Source: an uncultured Clostridia bacterium (lineage in GTDB: Bacteria > Bacillota > Clostridia > Lachnospirales > Lachnospiraceae). Taken from it: a stretch of DNA of 64,000 nt. Under the pieces are notes generated by a model. That model did not search any database. It was not told the DNA's origin and worked only from the letters and a program-made list of their open reading frames with translations. Both the position numbers and the translations under genes were made by a program. Shown piece by piece: positions 37,541-46,691 of this stretch (position 1 is the stretch's first letter; each line of letters opens with the position of its first letter). The stretch covers positions 1 through 64,000 of the forward strand of contig CAOKVX010000004.1 in the NCBI GenBank assembly GCA_948472945.1, written 5' to 3'.

Positions 37541-37569
37541 ATTATAACCGCCTAACTATTCTATGTCAA
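37541..37569 (-). promoter_or_regulatory. Consensus sigma-A promoter of the ABC operon
   Basis: On the minus strand TTGACA (37569-37564), 17 nt, TATAAT (37546-37541). Perfect match to consensus at both boxes; followed directly by the inverted repeat at 37510-37540. Confidence 0.85.
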
Positions 37570-37676
37570 GCTAAATAATGATAACAATTACAACAAAAAA
37601 TAGATATGCACATATATAAGATAGTATGAACATTTCTTTCAGTTTAAAGTAGTAAAGATATCATTTCATTATACTA

Positions 37677-37712
37677 AAAACAGGAAACCTTTTATTAAAG
37701 ATTCCCTGTTTT
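37677..37712 (-). terminator. Terminator of the deacetylase gene
   Basis: AAAACAGGAA (37677-37686) pairs with TTCCCTGTTTT (37702-37712, one extra C). On the minus strand the stem ends in TTTTT. It lies about 45 nt after the deacetylase stop. Confidence 0.7.
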
Positions 37713-37758
37713 AGTAAATAAACTTATTTTTTTATTTTAGTATTGCAAAATAAATATA

Positions 37759-38934
37759 TTATTTTCTTGGAGGCATATACTCGGCCTTATTGTAATAATT
37801 TCCCGCATAAAGCGGAATATCCTTGGCCGCAAACAGCTCGACAACCGATACTATCTGATAACCCTGCTCCGCAAAATAAGGTACAAGCTCCTCAACCGCC
37901 TCCACTGTGTTAATCATTGTCTCATGCAAAAGAACTATATCGCCATCCTTGGCTTTCTTGGTAACTTCGATGATATGCTCTTTTGTCGTGCTATCTTCCC
38001 AGTCGTTGCTTATTATGTTGCATCCGATAAGCGGAACATTGCAGTTATCATATACCAAATTGCTCACACCGAGATTAGGCGGACGCAGTGTGAAATCTGA
38101 TATTCCGGTAAGCTCACTCAGCGATTTACGGGCCTTTTCTATCTCAGCGGCCACCGCCTCTCCGTCTGCAAAAACTTTTGTGTCTGAAAGAGAGCTCCAC
38201 TGTGATGTATGATTAGCAATCTCATGTCCGTTTTCCATTGCAGTCAAAATCTCTTTGTTCATATCCTCGCTGCCAATCTTTCCGGTCACATAATTAAATG
38301 TAGCGTGGAAATTATATTCACCGAGCGCTTTCTGTATCCTCATGCTGTTGCTTGTCTCCGATGAACCCACCGGACCGTCGTCAAACGTGAAAGCTATCAT
38401 AGGCTTAGACTTGTCAATCCATGATATATCAAGTTTGTCATATACAAACGCACCCTCGGACATATAGGCAGGTGTAGGCGTAGGCTCCGGATTAGACGGC
38501 GCCTCAGTTGTCGGAGCCGGGGCAGGCGGCGCCGCCGTCGGCACTGCTGTCTGTGTCACAGACGCCGCTGTCGTCGGCGGTAACGTCGGAGTTATGGCAG
38601 GCTTTTCTATTCCTGATTTGACTTTAACATTACATTTCATAGATTTACCCGCCGCCTTTGCCGTAATTTTTGATTTGCCTTTTGACTTTCCTTTTACAAT
38701 TCCCTTAGATGAAACTGTCGCTACCTTTTTCTTATCTGATTTCCACTTAATCTTTCCCTTGTATTTTCCTTTAACCTTTAATTTATAACTCTGTCCAACC
38801 CTGATTGTCAGATTCTTTTTATTAAGCTTGAGGACTGCCGCCTGACCTATAACAGCCGTCAACATATTTGACTCACACAACAGCAGTAACGAAAGGGCAG
38901 ATGCTGTAATCCTCGTCCCAAGTGTTTTTCTCAT
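37759..38934 (-). CDS. Secreted polysaccharide deacetylase (CE4) with N-terminal Ig-like domain
   Basis: 391 aa from the ATG at 38934 (AAGG 7 nt upstream). Signal peptide, then a lysine-rich Ig-like (Big_2-type) domain (about 35-105), a Pro/Thr/Ala linker (about 112-155) and a NodB-type deacetylase: TFDDGP (catalytic and metal Asp), HEIANHTSQWS (metal His pair), LRPPNLG and VLLHET. Probably removes acetyl groups from xylan or another glycan outside the cell. Same domain plan as the GH10 xylanase at 3.5 kb, so they probably work on the same polymer at the surface. Confidence 0.92.
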   Translation of the reverse strand: MRKTLGTRITASALSLLLLCESNMLTAVIGQAAVLKLNKKNLTIRVGQSYKLKVKGKYKGKIKWKSDKKKVATVSSKGIVKGKSKGKSKITAKAAGKSMKCNVKVKSGIEKPAITPTLPPTTAASVTQTAVPTAAPPAPAPTTEAPSNPEPTPTPAYMSEGAFVYDKLDISWIDKSKPMIAFTFDDGPVGSSETSNSMRIQKALGEYNFHATFNYVTGKIGSEDMNKEILTAMENGHEIANHTSQWSSLSDTKVFADGEAVAAEIEKARKSLSELTGISDFTLRPPNLGVSNLVYDNCNVPLIGCNIISNDWEDSTTKEHIIEVTKKAKDGDIVLLHETMINTVEAVEELVPYFAEQGYQIVSVVELFAAKDIPLYAGNYYNKAEYMPPRK

Positions 38935-39031
38935 ATCCGTACCTTCTCTCATATTAAGTAGTATACAGCCCGTCAGAACTTATACCCTTAAATAATTATA
39001 TACGGAATCCGGATATCTTTCAAGCATCTTC

Positions 39032-40258
39032 TTAATAGGTATCTCTATGCTTAGCAATCTGTTCCAGTCCCTCATAGTGCGATTCCTGTATATCCTGAGG
39101 AGGAACCGGGTGGGTCTTGTATGATAATTTTAGCAGAAGCGGCGTAATAATCGTTGTTGCAATTACCACTATTACTACAGGTCCCATCAAATCCTGATCA
39201 ATAAGTCCGACTTTCGCACCCTTGTCAGCGACGATAAGCGCAACCTCTCCTCTCGATATCATACCTATACCTATTCTCAAGCTGCGCTTCATGTTATATC
39301 CGCATGCGAGCGCTCCAACCCCGCATCCCACAACCTTTGTGAGCATTGCAACAATGGTGAGCAAAACGGAAAATAATATAACTGCTGCCGACATTTTAGG
39401 AAGTTCAACCTGAAGTCCTATGCTTGCAAAGAACATTGGTGAGAAAAACAGATACGACAGCACATCAAATTTTGAACCTATGTAGGATGTTCTCTCCGTA
39501 CTTGCTATAATTAGTCCGGCAAAAAATGCTCCCGTTATATCCGCAACCCCAAAAAAGTACTCTGCACAGTATGACATGAGAAGACATGCTGCAAGCGCAA
39601 GAATAGAATATCTGTGACGCTTCTCAACAAATTTGTCTTTAAATTTTTTGTATATCAAATATGCACATACGCCTGCTCCGGCAACAAACACAAAGAATCC
39701 AACGATCTTTAACATTACCATTCCGATGTTAACGCTGTCGTCAGCCATGCTTGTGATAACCGTAAGTCCTATGATTCCCAAAATATCGTCAATAATGGCT
39801 GCTCCAAGAATGGCATTGGCAGTCTTGCTTTTAAGCTTTCCAAGCTCCCTGAGCGTCTCCACAGTTATGCTTACGGATGTTGCGGTAAGTATAATGCCTA
39901 AAAACACATCCTGCATTATTGTTGCATCAGTCATTAAGTACGCGACGCCAAAACCACCTGCAAGCGGAACGAGCACACCACATAGGGCAATTACAAGAGA
40001 GGCTTTACCACACTTCTTCAGTCCGTTGATGTCTGTCTCAAGTCCTGCGCAGAACATAAGTATAATTACACCAATCTCAGCTACGTTCTTTATGAAATCA
40101 GCATCCTTTATTACCCCAAGAAACGCCGGTCCCAGTATAAGTCCCGCAAGAAGCGCTCCCACAACCTGAGGCATGTGGAATTTTTTTGAAACAAGCCCTA
40201 AGGTCTTCGTAAAGATAAGAATAACTGCTACGTCCAGTATAAACTGATATGATTCCAT
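39032..40258 (-). CDS. Cation:proton antiporter (Kef/NapA type, CPA2)
   Basis: 408 aa from the ATG at 40258, preceded by GGAGGAAAA. About twelve helices. Motifs: PQVVGALLAGLILGP in helix 2, AAIIDDILGII with the two transport aspartates, and GMISRGEVALIVADKG. No C-terminal RCK/TrkA domain. Probably exchanges Na+ or K+ for H+ at the membrane. A sigma-A promoter lies at 40318-40345 and it is a single-gene unit. Confidence 0.92.
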   Translation of the reverse strand: MESYQFILDVAVILIFTKTLGLVSKKFHMPQVVGALLAGLILGPAFLGVIKDADFIKNVAEIGVIILMFCAGLETDINGLKKCGKASLVIALCGVLVPLAGGFGVAYLMTDATIMQDVFLGIILTATSVSITVETLRELGKLKSKTANAILGAAIIDDILGIIGLTVITSMADDSVNIGMVMLKIVGFFVFVAGAGVCAYLIYKKFKDKFVEKRHRYSILALAACLLMSYCAEYFFGVADITGAFFAGLIIASTERTSYIGSKFDVLSYLFFSPMFFASIGLQVELPKMSAAVILFSVLLTIVAMLTKVVGCGVGALACGYNMKRSLRIGIGMISRGEVALIVADKGAKVGLIDQDLMGPVVIVVIATTIITPLLLKLSYKTHPVPPQDIQESHYEGLEQIAKHRDTY

Positions 40259-40317
40259 ACCATTTTCCTCCATTCTCAATATATATATTATTAATCTCAA
40301 TATTTAATCCACAATGA

Positions 40318-40345
40318 ATTATATGACTATTTTTTATAATGTCAA
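40318..40345 (-). promoter_or_regulatory. Promoter of the antiporter gene
   Basis: Minus-strand TTGACA (40345-40340), 16-nt spacer, TATAAT (40323-40318), about 60 nt before the start codon. Confidence 0.75.
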
Positions 40346-40458
40346 TAGTTATTTCAAAAAATATTTTAATTATTTAATTATAAATTTTATTGTAATATTA
40401 ATCAGTCGTCTGTTTAGACAAGGGATTTAACATGAAGTTTATAGAAAGATATACTAAA

Positions 40459-40953
40459 TTATTTCTGTGAAGACATATTTTTTATTTTATTATTAACCAT
40501 TTGCTCAACTTTACCCGGAACAAGCCTTGATATGTCAGAGCCGTAATATGCAAGCTCCTTGACTATAGTTGAGCTTAAAAATGAATATTCAAGTCCCGTT
40601 GCAAGAAACATCGTATCTATTCCGGAATCAATATAATGGTTTGTCTGCGCAAGCTGCATCTCATTTTCAAAATCAGTTACAGCGCGCAGTCCCCGTATTA
40701 TTATCGACGCGCCTAATTGTTTAGCGCATTCAACCGTCAGACCCTCATAGCTCATTACGCTGACATTAGGCATATCAACTGTAACTTCCTTGATAATCTG
40801 TATGCGCTCACCCATAGAAAACATAGGATTTTTGGCGCTGTTGACCGACACCACAATAATAAGCTCGTCTACAATACACGCCGCCCGCCTTATAATATCC
40901 ATATGACCGTTAGTTACCGGGTCAAAACTTCCGGGATATACTGCTTTTACCAT
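40459..40953 (-). CDS. coaD: Phosphopantetheine adenylyltransferase
   Basis: 164 aa, normal length. Penultimate step of CoA synthesis: adds AMP from ATP to 4'-phosphopantetheine. Nucleotidyltransferase motif YPGSFDPVTNGHMDIIRRA (TxGH type), IIRGLRAVTDFENEMQLA and the C-terminal EYSFLSSTIVKELA segment. GGAG-type site upstream of the ATG. No close operon partner on this strand. Confidence 0.96.
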   Translation of the reverse strand: MVKAVYPGSFDPVTNGHMDIIRRAACIVDELIIVVSVNSAKNPMFSMGERIQIIKEVTVDMPNVSVMSYEGLTVECAKQLGASIIIRGLRAVTDFENEMQLAQTNHYIDSGIDTMFLATGLEYSFLSSTIVKELAYYGSDISRLVPGKVEQMVNNKIKNMSSQK

Positions 40954-41195
40954 TATTATTCTCCTCCGTTTTCAACGTGTAATAATAACCCGTATACTCT
41001 GTTAGGGCAATAATATGATATCAAGTATAACCATTTATTTTTATTTTTTCAATAACATATTAATTATTTTTACCATGTCTGCACCCTTTACCTTGCTTAC
41101 CATACAATTCTAGTGCATATTTTGTAATGCGGAAATGTGATGTTATTTTTTTATAGGCTAATTCATATAAAATTAATATTAATCTAATAAACTGC
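40954..41195. other. AT-rich intergenic stretch
   Basis: Divergent region between coaD and the small acidic-protein gene. Apart from the promoter listed at 41196-41224, I see no gene or structured RNA. Confidence 0.4.
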
Positions 41196-41224
41196 TTGAT
41201 ATTTTTAAATGGTAGGATTATAAT
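41196..41224 (+). promoter_or_regulatory. Promoter of the acidic membrane protein gene
   Basis: TTGATA (41196-41201), 17-nt spacer, TATAAT (41219-41224). A 6-bp hairpin (CCGCTT/AAGCGG, 41240-41255) stands in the leader between promoter and ribosome site. Confidence 0.7.
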
Positions 41225-41286
41225 CAATATGTAGTTTACCCGCTTAAAAAAGCGGTATATTTTTATGATAGGAAGGGGCGTTACAC

Positions 41287-41535
41287 ATGCGTAAATTTTT
41301 TAAATTTCTTGTTGGAACTGCATCTTTGGCGGCATTAGCAGGAGGAGCATACTATTTTGTGAAAAAATATTTTACCGAAGACTGTTTCGATGACTTTGAT
41401 GACGACGATTTTGATGATTTCGACGACTTTGATGATGATGATTTTGACAACGATGACGACGAAATTGAAGTTAATATGAACGAGGAAGTTGTTCCTGAGA
41501 AAGAAACTGAAAACAATACTGAAGAAGATGCTTAA
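41287..41535 (+). CDS. Small membrane-anchored protein with Asp/Phe repeat
   Basis: 82 aa. Basic N-terminus and one helix (FLVGTASLAALAGGAYYFV, about 8-26), then an extremely acidic segment built on repeated DDF/DDDDF units (about residues 32-58), ending in a Glu/Asn-rich tail. GGAAGGGG ribosome site; own promoter and a strong shared terminator. No family recognised. The D/F repeat could bind cations or a basic protein surface near the membrane; that is speculation. Confidence 0.75.
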   Translation: MRKFFKFLVGTASLAALAGGAYYFVKKYFTEDCFDDFDDDDFDDFDDFDDDDFDNDDDEIEVNMNEEVVPEKETENNTEEDA

Positions 41536-41580
41536 ATAATTCTGAATTACTAAAATGACTCTGACTGAATAAACTAATTA

Positions 41581-41608
41581 AAAGGGGACCTGCTGCAAGG
41601 TCCCCTTT
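41581..41608. terminator. Strong bidirectional terminator
   Basis: AAAGGGGACC (41581-41590) and GGTCCCCTTT (41599-41608), perfect 10-bp stem, 8-nt loop, T/A-rich on both sides. It serves the small acidic-protein gene (+) and pfkA (-). Confidence 0.85.
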
Positions 41609-41624
41609 ATTATTATTTTAAAAC

Positions 41625-42602
41625 CTATCGTGAAAGCTTATGTAGGAGCTTGTCAAAATCATGGTCTATTGTCTTCTGCATGTCCATAGCCGCACTAATT
41701 GAATAATCGGTAAACTCTCCGTGGCAGTAGGCGACAACCCTGCTGGTCTGGCCCTGATGAAGAAGGTCAACCGCCCTCGCCCCCATAGCTGAAGCGTACA
41801 CTCTGTCACGGCATGTAGGGCTTCCTCCACGCTGTATGTGGCCGAGAATTGTAAATCTTGTCTCAATTCCGGTTCCCTCCTCAATACGCTCCGCAAATTC
41901 CTGAGTACGTCCGATTCCCTCGGCATTTACAATAATATGATGTTTCTTGCCAATCTTTCTCTTAGTGTTAACCTTTTCTATTACCCTGTCAATGTCTGCC
42001 TCCTCAAACGTCTCGGGAAGCAGAACATACTCCGAACCGTTTGCTATTGAACACCACAGGGCGATATGTCCCGCCGTGCGGCCCATAACCTCAATTATAC
42101 TGCATCTCTCATGCGAACCTGAAGTATCGCGCAGCTTATCCGCGGCCTCCATTGCCGTAGACGTAGCCGTGTCGAATCCTATCGTATACTCGGTACAGGC
42201 AATGTCAAGGTCAATTGTCCCCGGAACGCCTATTGTACGTATTCCTTGGTCGCAAAGCTTTTCTGCTCCCCTAAATGAACCGTCGCCGCCAATTACAACG
42301 ACACCGTCAATTCCATGTTTCCTACAGTTTTCAGCCGCTTTCTGCTGGCCTTCCAGTGTCTTAAACTCCTCACACCTTGATGTATTAAGAATCGTACCGC
42401 CCCTTGATATTATGTCGGATACGCTCATTGCGTCCATCTCAATAAAATCTTCGTCAAGCAGCCCGACAAAACCCCTGCGGATACCTACAACTCTATGACC
42501 GTAGCCGCACGCTGTCCTGACGACAGCCCTGATTGCCGCATTCATTCCGGGTGCATCGCCACCACTTGTAAGCACACCAATTGTCATATGTTTTCCATCC
42601 AT
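41625..42602 (-). CDS. pfkA: ATP-dependent 6-phosphofructokinase
   Basis: 325 aa from the ATG at 42602 (GCAGGG 7 nt upstream); an ATG at 42587 is also possible. Phosphorylates fructose 6-phosphate, the committed step of glycolysis. ATP/allosteric motifs: GVLTSGGDAPGMNAAIRA and GGDGSFRGA, with Gly at the position typical of ATP rather than pyrophosphate users. The catalytic loop reads PGTIDLDIACTEYTIGFDTA, with Leu where most PfkA have Asn between the two Asp. It follows dnaE on the same strand, a common Clostridia order. Confidence 0.95.
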   Translation of the reverse strand: MDGKHMTIGVLTSGGDAPGMNAAIRAVVRTACGYGHRVVGIRRGFVGLLDEDFIEMDAMSVSDIISRGGTILNTSRCEEFKTLEGQQKAAENCRKHGIDGVVVIGGDGSFRGAEKLCDQGIRTIGVPGTIDLDIACTEYTIGFDTATSTAMEAADKLRDTSGSHERCSIIEVMGRTAGHIALWCSIANGSEYVLLPETFEEADIDRVIEKVNTKRKIGKKHHIIVNAEGIGRTQEFAERIEEGTGIETRFTILGHIQRGGSPTCRDRVYASAMGARAVDLLHQGQTSRVVAYCHGEFTDYSISAAMDMQKTIDHDFDKLLHKLSR

Positions 42603-42692
42603 TATATACACCCTGCGCAATACCGGTATTTATATACCGCCACCGCACATTTCCTTTCTAAAATTTTTTTTAGTTTATCACTTTTTAATCAT

Positions 42693-45600
42693 TTAATCAA
42701 TATTTTTATGCATAACCCTGACATTGTCTTCACCATACTTTTCATACAGCGCACAAAGAAGCTTTTCACCGGCATCGACAGTCCTGCTTCGCGGCATTCT
42801 CTTTATCGCTTTCTCCTGTTTTAAGTATATAACGACAAAGTCGTCGCCGTCATACTCCCGTGACAGTCCGTCTATATATTGTTGTTCCTTCTCATAAGAC
42901 TCCTTATTGTCAAATTGAATCCACAGCTCCCTTGGAATTCCGTCAAACGGTATTATTTTGCCTGATATCAGCTTTGCGTCCCTGCCTTCCTCGACGCTCA
43001 CCCTGCCCGACACAAATATCCTGCTGTCAAGGTCAAGATATGTTTTATATTTCTCGTAATCTCTTGGAAAAACTATGACTTCAACAGTCCCATACAAATC
43101 TTCAAGGGTTAAAAAAGCCATAAGTTCCTGTCTCTTAGTCTGAAGAATCCGCTTGTCAACTATCATTCCGCCTATTATTTCTTCAGAGCCGTCAGAAACT
43201 TCCGGCGCCTGCGCTTCTCCAAGCACAAACGATGACGATGTATGAGTTATATTTTTACTCCAAACATCCTTATACTCCTCAAGCGGATGTCCACTCACAT
43301 ATATACCAAGGACCTCCTTTTCAAAGGCAAGAAGCTCCTGCTTACCGTACTCCTCTACATCAGGAAATACAATCCCGGTATGCGTATTCTCATCCTGCGC
43401 AAACTCAAACAGGTTCATCTGCCCGGACAAATTTTTCTTTTTGTCGCTGCACACATCGTCTACAAACTTTTCGTATACCATCATCTTCTGTCTTCTGTTT
43501 CCGGCAAACTCGTCAAAAGCTCCCGCTTTTATAAAATTCTCTATGGCCCGCTTGTTGACATCTCGACCCGCCATCCTTCTTACAAAATCTTCAAAGTCAA
43601 TAAACTTTCCGTTTTTCCTCTCCTCAACTACCGCTTCTATAACAGGCTTTCCTATGTTTTTTATTGCCATCAATCCGTATCTTATACCTTTCTCGCACGT
43701 TGAGAAGTCTGCAAAACCCTCATTGAGGTCGGGAGGAAGTACATTTATCCCCATCTTCCTGCAATTGTCGATATAAGATGCAACCTTATCGGTTCTGTCG
43801 ACTATCGACGTTAGCAGAGACGCCATGAATTCGATGGGAAAAAAGCACTTCATGTACGCAGTCCTGTAGGCTACAACCGCATATGCCGCCGCATGGGATT
43901 TGTTAAACGCATACTTTGCAAAGTCCGTCATCTCATCAAATATATGCATTGCAACTTCCTCGGATATACCGTTATTCCTGCAGCCCGGTACATTTTCCTC
44001 TTCGTTGCCATATACAAAATTTATACGCTCCTTTTCCATAACTGATGCCTTTTTCTTTGACATCGCACGTCTTACAAGGTCGCTCCTTCCAAAGCTATAT
44101 CCCGCGAGTTCCCTCACTATCTGCATAACCTGCTCCTGATAAACCATACATCCATATGTCGGTTCAAGTATTTCTTCAAGCTGTCTGCAGTCGTATTGTA
44201 TTTCACCGATATGATTTTTTCCTTTAAGATATTTCGGTATAAAGTCCATCGGACCAGGCCTGTACAGCGATATTCCGGCGATAATGTCCTCAAGGCTTTC
44301 CGGCCTTAGCTCTTTCATGAAATTTCTCATGCCCGGACTTTCAAGCTGGAATATGCCGTCGCACATTCCGGAGCTTATAAGCTCATACACCCTATCATCC
44401 TCGTAATCAATATCGTCTATAGTAAATTCTCTTCCGATTGCCGACAATATCTCGTCGGACGTCCCGTTCACAAGGTGTGTAAATCCCCTGCTGCGTCCGT
44501 AGTTGACAAGATTAACGGCATTTTGTATCACCGTAAGCGTCCTAAGCCCCAAAAAATCCATTTTAAGAAGCCCCAGCTCCTCAAGAGTAGTCATCGTGTA
44601 CTGCGTTGTCACGGTTCCGTCCGACGCCCTTGAAAGCGGTACATATTCTATCGCAGGCGCATTACTTATTACGACGCCGGCTGCATGCATGGAAGTGTGC
44701 CTTGGAAGACCTTCAAGCTTTTTAGACATCTCAATGAGATATCTGCACTCATTATCAGACTCATACATCTTTAGCAGGTCGGGGTTTGTCTTTAACGCCT
44801 CCGCAATCGTCATGCCGATTGCCTCAGGTATCATCTTTGCGACTGCATCAACATAACCGTAGCTCAAATCAAGCGCTCGCCCTACGTCCCTTATGGCATT
44901 GCGGGCTTTCATCGTTCCGAACGTAACAATCTGGACAACCCTTCCCTCGCCGTATTTTTCAACAACATAATCTATTACCTCCTGCCTTCTCTCATAGCAG
45001 AAGTCTATATCTATATCAGGCATTGTAAGCCTTTCAGGATTGAGAAACCTCTCAAAGAGCAGGCTGTACCTTATAGGCTCAATGTCTGTAATTTCAAGCG
45101 CATAGGAAACGATACTTCCCGCTGCAGAGCCTCTGCCGGGGCCAACAGGTATTCCTTTTTCTTTAGCGTACCTTATAAAGTCCCACACAATTAGGAAATA
45201 ATCCACAAATCCCATATTTTTTATTGTCTCAAATTCATACTCCATACGCTCCATGTGCTTAGGAGCTTCTTCACCGTAACGCCTTGCAAGACCCTCGCTG
45301 CACAGCTTATGCAGATATTCATCCGCCTCATACCCGTCAGGCACGTCAAATTTCGGGAGTTTGTAGTTGCCAAACTCAATTTCTACATTGCACCTGTCAG
45401 CAATCAATCCCGTGTTGTCAATTGCATCCTTAGCGTACGGGAATAATTCGCGCATCTCCTCCTCGGATTTGACATAATACTGTCCGCCCTCATATCTCAT
45501 CCTGTCAGTATCGTTTACTTTCTTCTGGGTCTGTATGCACAGCAGTATATCATGCGCCTCCGCGTCTTCCGCATATATGTAATGCGAGTCGTTCGTCGCG

Positions 45601-46205
45601 ACAAGCGGTATTCCGGTCTGTTTGTGTATTTTCATAAGTCCCTGATTTACGTTTGCCTGTTCCGGTATACCGTGGTCCTGAAGTTCAAGAAAGAAGTTAT
45701 TTTCCCCGAAAATGTCCTGAAGCAGAAGCGCTTCCTTGACGGCTTCGTCATAAAAACCCCTTCTCAGTCTGCTTGCAACCGCTCCCGCAAGACATGCGCT
45801 GAGCGCTATAATTCCCTCATGGTATTCCCTTAAAACTTCATAGTCTACCCTCGGTTTATAGTAAAACCCCTCAAGAAATCCCTTTGAGACAATCTTCATA
45901 AGATTGCCGTATCCCGTATTATTTTCTGCGAGAAGTACGAGATGATTGTATCTGTCATCGGAGTTTCCCGTTTCCCTGTCAAAGCGCGAGCCGGGCGCCA
46001 CATACACCTCGCAGCCTATAATCGGCTTTACTCCGGCATCTTTCGCCGCTTTGTAAAAATCAATCACTCCGTACATAACGCCGTGGTCAGTAATCGCTAT
46101 ACTGTCCATTCCAAGCTCTCTCGCCCTGCCGACAAGCTCCTTAATCTTACTAGAGCCGTCCAAAAGACTGTATTCTGTATGTACATGCAAGTGTCTAAAT
46201 GCCAT
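42693..46205 (-). CDS. dnaE: DNA polymerase III alpha subunit, DnaE type
   Basis: 1170 aa from the ATG at 46205 (AAAGGAG 6 nt upstream). N-terminal PHP domain (HLHVHTEYSLLDGS; ITDHGVMYG), palm with catalytic PDIDIDFCYERRQ, finger segment KMDFLGLRTLTVI, HhH region (around DVNKRAIENFIKAGAFDEF) and C-terminal OB fold (IIGGMIVDKRILQTKR...). Firmicutes normally also have PolC as main replicase; this DnaE would extend primers or act in repair. It stands between the Crh terminator and pfkA. Confidence 0.96.
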   Translation of the reverse strand: MAFRHLHVHTEYSLLDGSSKIKELVGRARELGMDSIAITDHGVMYGVIDFYKAAKDAGVKPIIGCEVYVAPGSRFDRETGNSDDRYNHLVLLAENNTGYGNLMKIVSKGFLEGFYYKPRVDYEVLREYHEGIIALSACLAGAVASRLRRGFYDEAVKEALLLQDIFGENNFFLELQDHGIPEQANVNQGLMKIHKQTGIPLVATNDSHYIYAEDAEAHDILLCIQTQKKVNDTDRMRYEGGQYYVKSEEEMRELFPYAKDAIDNTGLIADRCNVEIEFGNYKLPKFDVPDGYEADEYLHKLCSEGLARRYGEEAPKHMERMEYEFETIKNMGFVDYFLIVWDFIRYAKEKGIPVGPGRGSAAGSIVSYALEITDIEPIRYSLLFERFLNPERLTMPDIDIDFCYERRQEVIDYVVEKYGEGRVVQIVTFGTMKARNAIRDVGRALDLSYGYVDAVAKMIPEAIGMTIAEALKTNPDLLKMYESDNECRYLIEMSKKLEGLPRHTSMHAAGVVISNAPAIEYVPLSRASDGTVTTQYTMTTLEELGLLKMDFLGLRTLTVIQNAVNLVNYGRSRGFTHLVNGTSDEILSAIGREFTIDDIDYEDDRVYELISSGMCDGIFQLESPGMRNFMKELRPESLEDIIAGISLYRPGPMDFIPKYLKGKNHIGEIQYDCRQLEEILEPTYGCMVYQEQVMQIVRELAGYSFGRSDLVRRAMSKKKASVMEKERINFVYGNEEENVPGCRNNGISEEVAMHIFDEMTDFAKYAFNKSHAAAYAVVAYRTAYMKCFFPIEFMASLLTSIVDRTDKVASYIDNCRKMGINVLPPDLNEGFADFSTCEKGIRYGLMAIKNIGKPVIEAVVEERKNGKFIDFEDFVRRMAGRDVNKRAIENFIKAGAFDEFAGNRRQKMMVYEKFVDDVCSDKKKNLSGQMNLFEFAQDENTHTGIVFPDVEEYGKQELLAFEKEVLGIYVSGHPLEEYKDVWSKNITHTSSSFVLGEAQAPEVSDGSEEIIGGMIVDKRILQTKRQELMAFLTLEDLYGTVEVIVFPRDYEKYKTYLDLDSRIFVSGRVSVEEGRDAKLISGKIIPFDGIPRELWIQFDNKESYEKEQQYIDGLSREYDGDDFVVIYLKQEKAIKRMPRSRTVDAGEKLLCALYEKYGEDNVRVMHKNID

Positions 46206-46373
46206 ACATTTCTCCTTTCGCACACAACGCCCATTGTTTCGGGCGGTAGAAAATCGTTTTCCAAAAAGATTATATCAAACCGGGACATACAATAAAAGGG
46301 ATAATTTTAACCTTTACGTCAGAATTGTCCCTTTACAAAGTATTGTTATCTGTGTAATACCAAGAGAAAGCAA

Positions 46374-46402
46374 AAACGGCATAGCCTCGGGCTGCGCCGT
46401 TT
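46374..46402 (-). terminator. Terminator of the hprK-crh operon
   Basis: AAACGGC (46374-46380) and GCCGTTT (46396-46402) with inner pairs AGCC/GGCT. On the minus strand the stem is followed by a T-run. It lies 35 nt past the stop of the Crh-like gene and separates that operon from dnaE. Confidence 0.85.
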
Positions 46403-46436
46403 AAAAACAAAATAATAATTATATTTTATAAGCCTT

Positions 46437-46691
46437 TTAGCTAGTTCTAAGGCACTTCTCTATATCTCCTATCGCCTGCTTCTCATCGTCACCGTCGGCA
46501 TATACTATAACATCCTCTCCCGGACTAAGTCCCAAAGACATCATCCCCATTATACTCTTTGCATTGACTTTCTTTTCATTGTACTCAACGTCGATATGAC
46601 AATTGAACCTGCTTGCAACCTGTACCAGAATTGCAACAGGCCTCGCTCCCTGATTTTCTGCAATACTGATATTAATTTTCTTTGTTAGCAT
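46437..46691 (-). CDS. Crh-like HPr family protein lacking the catalytic histidine
   Basis: 84 aa from the ATG at 46691 (AGGAGG upstream). HPr fold throughout, but the usual GLHARPA loop reads NQGARPVA: the phosphoenolpyruvate-dependent His15 is replaced by Gly. The regulatory serine block (NAKSIMGMMSLGL, Ser46 equivalent) is intact. So it cannot carry PTS phosphate but can be phosphorylated by HprK, encoded 3 kb upstream in the same gene cluster, like Bacillus Crh, which follows whiA in the same order. It overlaps the end of whiA by 20 nt, showing coupling. Probable role: CcpA co-repressor. Confidence 0.85.
   Translation of the reverse strand: MLTKKINISIAENQGARPVAILVQVASRFNCHIDVEYNEKKVNAKSIMGMMSLGLSPGEDVIVYADGDDEKQAIGDIEKCLRTS

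Noticed and set aside
42495-46295. Several long plus-strand ORFs opposite dnaE and pfkA
   Set aside because: They are antisense shadows of well-supported genes and have no family features.
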